Part shown: piece after piece, positions 4,484 to 7,855 of the stretch
How the letters are laid out: every line of letters starts with the position of its first letter
Position numbering within the stretch: the first letter of the stretch is position 1
From: Alphaproteobacteria bacterium
GTDB lineage: Bacteria > Pseudomonadota > Alphaproteobacteria > JAEULC01
DNA: 7,855 nucleotides
Assembly: GCA_020851015.1 (NCBI GenBank)
Contig: JADZDN010000011.1
Coordinates: forward strand, 1-7,855
Direction: 5' to 3'
Program-made: the position numbers and the translations under genes
The notes under the pieces: model-generated
Seen by the model: the letters and a program-made list of their open reading frames with translations, nothing else
The model's database searches: none
Told to the model about the DNA's origin: nothing

Positions 4484-4540
4484 TCATCCTTCGACAGGCT
4501 CATCCTTCGACAGGCTCATCCTTCGACAGGCTCAGGATGA
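4484..4540. repeat. Palindromic repeat with a 16-bp unit in three tandem copies
   Basis: TCCTTCGACAGGCTCA occurs at 4487-4502, 4503-4518 and 4519-4534, all identical, framed by TCATCCT (4484-4490) and AGGATGA (4534-4540), which can pair. It is the reverse complement of the two-unit array at 1263-1302. The last unit supplies the stop codon of the HNH gene (TGA, 4534-4532). Confidence 0.9.
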
Positions 4541-4903
4541 GGCGGGTGGCGGACGGGCCTTGGGGCGCTTTGCGCCTTTCCCAAAGTTACATTGCGCGCA
4601 GAGGGTGCGCAGGTTTTCCGCCAGGCTCTTGCCGCCCAGCGACCAGGGTTCGATGTGGTCGACGTGCAGCTTGACGCCGCGCGTCAGCGCCGGGCTGTCG
4701 CCGCAGGCGGTGCAGCGGAAATCGTCGCGCTGGAGCACCTGGAAGCGCAGGCCCATCGGGATGTGGCGGCGGTCTTCCGGCGCCCAGCGGGGGGCGGGGG
4801 GCGCGACGGGCGCGGGGCGCGCCGGCTTGCCTGGCTGCGCGTTCTTGATGTCGCCGCCGGTGTGCGGCTTGCTCCCTCCCCCTAACCCGCAGGGCAATCG
4901 CAT
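4532..4903 (-). CDS. Small HNH endonuclease; start uncertain
   Basis: Numbered from ATG 4903 (123 residues), the sequence has a Pro/Ala-rich lead (residues 10-42), then RFQVLQRDDFRC (53-64) and a compact HNH domain: C-x2-C at 64/67, HVDHIEPWSLGG with D82 and H83, ENL with N97, and C-x2-C-N at 102-106. The two cysteine pairs would hold a structural zinc; D82-H83, N97 and N106 mark the metal-binding beta-beta-alpha nuclease fold. Such small HNH proteins cut DNA, but targets vary widely and none is indicated here. The start is doubtful: ATG 4903 and ATG 5017 both lie in the inverted-repeat element at 4891-5028, while ATG 4756 leaves only 74 residues, beginning at MGLRFQV. The original 5' end may have been replaced by that element. 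The stop comes from a 16-bp repeat unit. A 3' fragment of the same gene is at 3448-3626. Confidence 0.65.
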   Translation of the reverse strand: MRLPCGLGGGSKPHTGGDIKNAQPGKPARPAPVAPPAPRWAPEDRRHIPMGLRFQVLQRDDFRCTACGDSPALTRGVKLHVDHIEPWSLGGKSLAENLRTLCAQCNFGKGAKRPKARPPPASS

Positions 4904-5028
4904 GTGGATATTTCCGATTCCAATCGTGCGCCGGTAGTCCCCGTCGGATTCGAAAGTTGGGTACCAGCCGTCTCGCCGATTCCGATCGTGCGCAGAACAC
5001 CGGAATTTGCGCCACATGCGATTGCCCT
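4891..5028. mobile_element. 138-bp element with perfect 17-bp inverted ends, MITE-like
   Basis: AGGGCAATCGCATGTGG (4891-4907) and its exact reverse complement (5012-5028) frame the segment. Inside, CCGATTCC[A/G]ATCGTGCG occurs twice as direct repeats (4914-4930 and 4976-4992, one difference). There is no room for a transposase. CCCTCCCCCT occurs just outside the left end (4874-4883) and overlaps the right end (5025-5034), but it is too simple to call a target-site duplication. The element lies between the lysyl-tRNA synthetase and HNH genes, over the possible HNH starts. It may be a non-autonomous transposable element or a larger palindromic intergenic repeat; copy number decides. Confidence 0.55.
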
Positions 5029-5048
5029 CCCCCTGAAGGGGGAGGGCA
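5023..5048 (-). terminator. Strong GC hairpin after the lysyl-tRNA synthetase gene
   Basis: TGCCCTCCCCC (5023-5033), TGAA, GGGGGAGGGCA (5038-5048): an 11-bp perfect stem with a four-base loop, 9 bp past the synthetase stop. The minus-strand transcript has no U-tract after it (AATCGC follows), so it is not a classic intrinsic terminator. It could mark or protect the mRNA 3' end. Its left arm overlaps the right end of the 138-bp element. Confidence 0.45.
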
Positions 5049-5057
5049 GGGAGGGGG

Positions 5058-6716
5058 TCACGCGGCGAGTTCGCCCTTCAGGCCGCGCTCGATCAGGCGG
5101 CGGCTTTCCGCGCGGCCGTAGAGCGCCACGAAGGAGCCGAAGCGCGGGCCCTGGCTCTGGCCGAGCAGGATTTCGTAGAGCGCCTGGAACCACGACCGGA
5201 GCTGTTCCTTGGCGAAGTGGCGCTTGCCGACCTCGAACACCTCGTTCTGGATCGCGTCGGCGGCGGCGTCGGCCGGCAGCCGCGCCAGCGTTTCCGACAG
5301 GTCCTGCAGCGCGGCCTTCTCGATGTCGGTCGGCGCGCGGAACTTGCGCGTCGGCTTCACGAAGTCTCGGTAATAGGCGATCGCGCCCTCGGCCATCTTG
5401 TCGAGCAGCGGATCGTTCCGCGGCGAGGCCTCGGGCGCGTAGCGCTGGATGAACCCCCACAGCACCGCCTTGTCCTCGGCGTTCACCACGCTGGCGAGGT
5501 TGAGCAGGATGCCGAAGGTCAAATGCGCGCGGCCGCCCGGCGCCGCCGGCGGCTGGCCGTTGTGGATGTGCCAGGCGGGGTTTTCCAGGCGCTGCGCAAG
5601 GTCCTGGCCCGGGAAGGCCTCGAGCTGCTGCACATAGTCGTCGACCGCGCGCGGGATGACGTCGAAGAACAGGCGCTTGGCCGCCTTGGGTTTCTGGAAC
5701 ATGAACAGCGCCAGGCTTTCCCAGGGCGCGTATTTCAGCCAATCCTCGACCGACAGCCCATTGCCCTTCGACTTCGAGATCTTCTGCCCCTGGTCGTCCA
5801 GGAACAGCTCGTAGGTGAGATTCTGCGGCGGCCGACGCTTCAGCGCCGTGCAGATCTGCGAGGACAGCTTGACCGAATCGATCAGATCCTTGCCCGACAT
5901 CTCGTAGTCGACATCCAGCGCCATCCAGCGCATCGCCCAGTCCACGCGCCACAACAGCTTGCAGTTGCCGCCGGTGACCGGGAAGCCCTCGACGAGCCTG
6001 CCGTCGACCGGGTTGACGAAGTCGATCGTGCCGCGGGCTCCGTCGGTCTTCTTCGGCCGCACATAGACGTAGCGCCGCATCTCCCGGCCCAGCCGGTCGC
6101 TCAGCTTCGCGTCCGGCACCAGCGGCAGGAACAGGCCGTAGTTGCGCCGCCGGTCCTCGCGTACCGTCGCTTCCGCCAGTGGCAGCAGCCGGTCGTAGTC
6201 GCGCAGGATGTCCAGCAGCACCGCGTCGAAGCGGCCGCTGCCGTAGCTGTCGGTCGAGCTCTGGAACTCGTATTCGAATCCGAACGCGTCGAGGAAGCCG
6301 CGCAGCTTCGCGTTGTTGTGCGCGCCGTAGCTCTTGTCCTCGGTCGGGTAGGGGTTGACGACGCTGGTCAGCGGCACGCCGCCGATATCGGCCGACACGT
6401 CGCAATAGAGTTGGAACTCCGCGCGGAAGGACTCCGGCACCGTGTCGGGCACCTTGCGCAACCCGTCCATGTCGTCGGAGAAGGCGAACAGCCGCGTGGG
6501 AATGTCGCTCAGGCGCTGGAAGGCGCGGCGGACCATCGTCGTGCGCACCACCTCGCCGAACGTGCCGATATGCGGCAGGCCAGAGGGCCCGTAACCCGTC
6601 TCGAACAGCACGTAGCCCTTGGCCGGCATCTTGCCGCCGTCGCGCTTCAAAAGGCTGCGCGCCTCCTCGAACGGCCAGGCGCGGGCCTTCTCTGCTATGT
6701 CGTGTTCGCTGAACAT
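5058..6716 (-). CDS. lysS: Lysine--tRNA ligase, class I (archaeal type)
   Basis: A 552-residue class I lysyl-tRNA synthetase, which charges tRNA-Lys with lysine using ATP in the cytoplasm. The Rossmann-fold signature HIGH appears as PSGLPHIGTFGE (44-55), and KMSKS as KISKSKGNG (312-320). The family motif VTGGNCKLLWRVDWAMRWMALDVDYEMSGKDL (247-278) is clear. The C-terminal helical region binds the anticodon. This enzyme is unrelated to the class II LysRS of most bacteria and is found in archaea, many alphaproteobacteria and spirochetes. ATG 6716 is chosen because MFSEHDIAEKARAWPFEEA matches the usual start; GGAGG is 14 nt upstream, which is far. GTG 6752 would add 12 residues without a Shine-Dalgarno. 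A small membrane-protein gene lies 59 bp upstream on the same strand and may be co-transcribed. Long open frames on the opposite strand are GC shadows. Confidence 0.96.
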   Translation of the reverse strand: MFSEHDIAEKARAWPFEEARSLLKRDGGKMPAKGYVLFETGYGPSGLPHIGTFGEVVRTTMVRRAFQRLSDIPTRLFAFSDDMDGLRKVPDTVPESFRAEFQLYCDVSADIGGVPLTSVVNPYPTEDKSYGAHNNAKLRGFLDAFGFEYEFQSSTDSYGSGRFDAVLLDILRDYDRLLPLAEATVREDRRRNYGLFLPLVPDAKLSDRLGREMRRYVYVRPKKTDGARGTIDFVNPVDGRLVEGFPVTGGNCKLLWRVDWAMRWMALDVDYEMSGKDLIDSVKLSSQICTALKRRPPQNLTYELFLDDQGQKISKSKGNGLSVEDWLKYAPWESLALFMFQKPKAAKRLFFDVIPRAVDDYVQQLEAFPGQDLAQRLENPAWHIHNGQPPAAPGGRAHLTFGILLNLASVVNAEDKAVLWGFIQRYAPEASPRNDPLLDKMAEGAIAYYRDFVKPTRKFRAPTDIEKAALQDLSETLARLPADAAADAIQNEVFEVGKRHFAKEQLRSWFQALYEILLGQSQGPRFGSFVALYGRAESRRLIERGLKGELAA

Positions 6717-6775
6717 CGGGGTTTTGCGCGCCTCCGGCGACGGGGCGGCCACCCTAGGGAGCGGTCACGGAACCG

Positions 6776-7036
6776 TCAACCGTCGCGCCGCTTATTGTCC
6801 GGTTCGCGCGGCGGGGGGTGATGCACGGCCTCGTCGCGCCCGCGGCTGCTGATGAACACCAGCGCCATCAGCCCGACGCCCAGGACGGTGGAAAGCACCA
6901 CGCCCAGGATCAGCGCGATCACCCCGTTGACCGACATGTCGTCGAAGAACCCGAAGGCCCAGGTCAGCGCGAACAGCAGCAGGATCGCCGCCGTCGCGAC
7001 GACGATTTCGACCTTGAGGATGCGGCCCTGGGACAT
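6776..7036 (-). CDS. Small two-helix inner-membrane protein, function unknown
   Basis: An 86-residue protein. From ATG 7036 it has a short N-terminus (MSQGRILKVE), a first membrane helix at about 9-30 (EIVVATAAILLLFALTWAFGFF), a short loop DDMSVNG, a second helix at about 38-63 (NGVIALILGVVLSTVLGVGLMALVFI), and a polar, basic tail (SSRGRDEAVHHPPPREPDNKRRDG). The N-terminus and tail probably face the same side, and the Arg/Lys-rich tail suggests the cytoplasm. The in-frame ATG at 7108 would add 24 residues that do not resemble coding sequence. The Shine-Dalgarno at 7036 is weak. It lies upstream of the lysyl-tRNA synthetase gene, perhaps in one operon, and is divergent from the helicase gene. 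Small membrane proteins of this shape are common in alphaproteobacteria without known function. Confidence 0.75.
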   Translation of the reverse strand: MSQGRILKVEIVVATAAILLLFALTWAFGFFDDMSVNGVIALILGVVLSTVLGVGLMALVFISSRGRDEAVHHPPPREPDNKRRDG

Positions 7037-7088
7037 CACAGCTTCGATATGGGGAATAGAACCCGGCTTGCCAATGGCGAGTCCATCC

Positions 7089-7133
7089 GGTGGGTAATTC
7101 CACCCCACGTTCGCGGGACCGCCCGTCTATACT
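7089..7133 (+). promoter_or_regulatory. Divergent intergenic region: palindrome and -10 element for the helicase gene
   Basis: TATACT (7128-7133) is a near-consensus -10 element ending 6 bp before ATG 7140, which would place the start site on the ATG and make the mRNA leaderless. No good -35 stands at the right distance. Upstream, GGTGG (7089-7093), GTAATT, CCACC (7100-7104) is an inverted repeat that could be an operator shared with the divergent membrane-protein gene. Both assignments are tentative. Confidence 0.4.
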
Positions 7134-7139
7134 CCCGCC

Positions 7140-7855
7140 ATGTCCTCGCCCGTCGTCGTCCCTTTTCCCCGCGCCCAGCGGGCGTTGCGCGCGCCGGCGC
7201 TGGTCGCGGGCGCCAGCCGCGCCGCGTGGCTGAGCGCGGATGGCGAGATCGAGACCGTGGCGCCGGCCGATGCCGCGCGGCTGGTGCGCGAATCCAGGCC
7301 GCCGCTGGTCTGCCACCTGCCGGCGACGGCGCGGCGGCTGAAGCTCGAGGCGTTCGCCGCCCTCGACCTGCTCGAGCTCCATGCCTTCGTGCGGCCCGCG
7401 CGGTTCTGCCCGCCGACGCCGCGCGGGCTTGCCCAGGCGCTCGGCCTCGACGTGCCGCGCGCGCTGGAGGACGCGCCGGCGCTGCTGGTGCGCGCGGCCC
7501 AGGCGCTGCTGGCGGAGCTGGAGCAGGACGAGCGCCAGCAGCGCAGCGACGCGGTGCCGGTGGCGCTGGCGATGCATCGCGGCGGCTGGTCCTGGGGGCC
7601 GGCGGTGCTGGCGGCGCGCGGCGTCGACCCGGACGAGCAGAAGATCGTCGCGCCCGGCTCGGCCCTGATGGTGTGGCTGCGCTTAAGCGAATGGTCCGAG
7701 CACGCGCCCGAGCCGGCGCCGGGTCATATCCCGGTCGAGCCGCAGGAGGCGCGCCAGCGCCTGGCCGAGCTGCTGGGCGCGGGCGCCGAGCCCCGGCCGC
7801 AGCAGGGCGACTACGCCTCCGCGCTGGCGGCCGCCTTCCTGCCGCGCGAGCGCGA
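7140..7855 (+). CDS. DinG-like (XPD-family, superfamily 2) ATP-dependent DNA helicase, N-terminal part
   Basis: The window holds 238 codons; the gene continues past the right edge. The N-terminal region MSSPVVVPFPRAQRALRAPALV..., with LPATARRLKLEAFAALDLLELHAFVRPARFCPPTPRGLAQALGL (60-103), matches the N-terminal domain of alphaproteobacterial DinG-type helicases, which precedes the motor. Near the end, EPRPQQGDYASALAAAF (217-233) is the R-P-x-Q element that stands shortly before Walker A in this superfamily. Walker A, the iron-sulphur cysteines and the DEAH box would lie beyond the window, so helicase activity is inferred from family resemblance. Relatives unwind DNA 5' to 3' and take part in resolving R-loops and replication-associated structures. 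ATG 7140 has no Shine-Dalgarno, and the -10 element TATACT is adjacent, so it may be translated from a leaderless mRNA. Confidence 0.8.
   Translation, partial: MSSPVVVPFPRAQRALRAPALVAGASRAAWLSADGEIETVAPADAARLVRESRPPLVCHLPATARRLKLEAFAALDLLELHAFVRPARFCPPTPRGLAQALGLDVPRALEDAPALLVRAAQALLAELEQDERQQRSDAVPVALAMHRGGWSWGPAVLAARGVDPDEQKIVAPGSALMVWLRLSEWSEHAPEPAPGHIPVEPQEARQRLAELLGAGAEPRPQQGDYASALAAAFLPRER

Noticed and set aside
5217..6821. A 534-codon open frame on the plus strand opposite the lysyl-tRNA synthetase gene
   Set aside because: Its translation is Arg/Ala/Val/Gln-rich low-complexity sequence without motifs, and it lies antisense to an unmistakable class I synthetase. Long antisense frames are expected at this GC content.

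Overview
The window is GC-rich, with strong G/C preference at third codon positions. It carries a class I (archaeal-type) lysyl-tRNA synthetase, a tripartite tricarboxylate transporter (TTT) family binding protein with a Tat signal, a DinG-like helicase of the alphaproteobacterial type, and dispersed hairpin repeats beginning TCATCCTGAG. Together these suggest an alphaproteobacterium, perhaps Rhodospirillales or a Reyranella-like lineage. The order or genus is a guess from gene content; no 16S gene or other marker is present.

Layout. (1) 1-638, minus: 5' part of a TctC/Bug-type periplasmic substrate-binding protein. (2) 770-1671, plus: a HigBA-type toxin-antitoxin (TA) pair whose two genes are pushed about 150 bp apart by a repeat. 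(3) 1828-2403, minus: an unrecognised gene of visibly lower GC that opens well (Shine-Dalgarno, ATG) but meets an in-frame TGA at codon 17. (4) 2484-2695, minus: remnant of a HigA-like antitoxin, interrupted by a hairpin repeat. (5) 2756-3406, plus: an unrecognised secreted protein. (6) 3440-4903, minus: a second TA operon (Gp49/RelE-type toxin, then XRE antitoxin, ATGA overlap) lying between two directly repeated copies of the 3' end of a small HNH nuclease gene; only the copy near 4532 keeps the whole HNH motif. (7) 4891-5048: a 138-bp element with perfect 17-bp inverted ends, plus a GC hairpin. (8) 5058-7036, minus: lysyl-tRNA synthetase preceded by a small two-helix membrane protein. (9) 7140 to the end, plus: N-terminal part of a DinG-like helicase.

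How it fits together. The two ends are housekeeping or transport genes; 770-5048 is an accessory island of two TA systems, decayed duplicates and several families of short palindromic repeats. The repeats have shaped the genes: one family separates higB from higA, another interrupts an antitoxin remnant, and repeats supply the stop codons of both HNH copies. Both toxin promoters sit so close to the toxin ATG that the toxin mRNAs would be nearly or fully leaderless, whereas both antitoxins have good Shine-Dalgarno sequences. I see no clearly new biological system. The most unusual points are the repeat-disrupted TA loci, the leaderless-toxin layout and the in-frame TGA gene.
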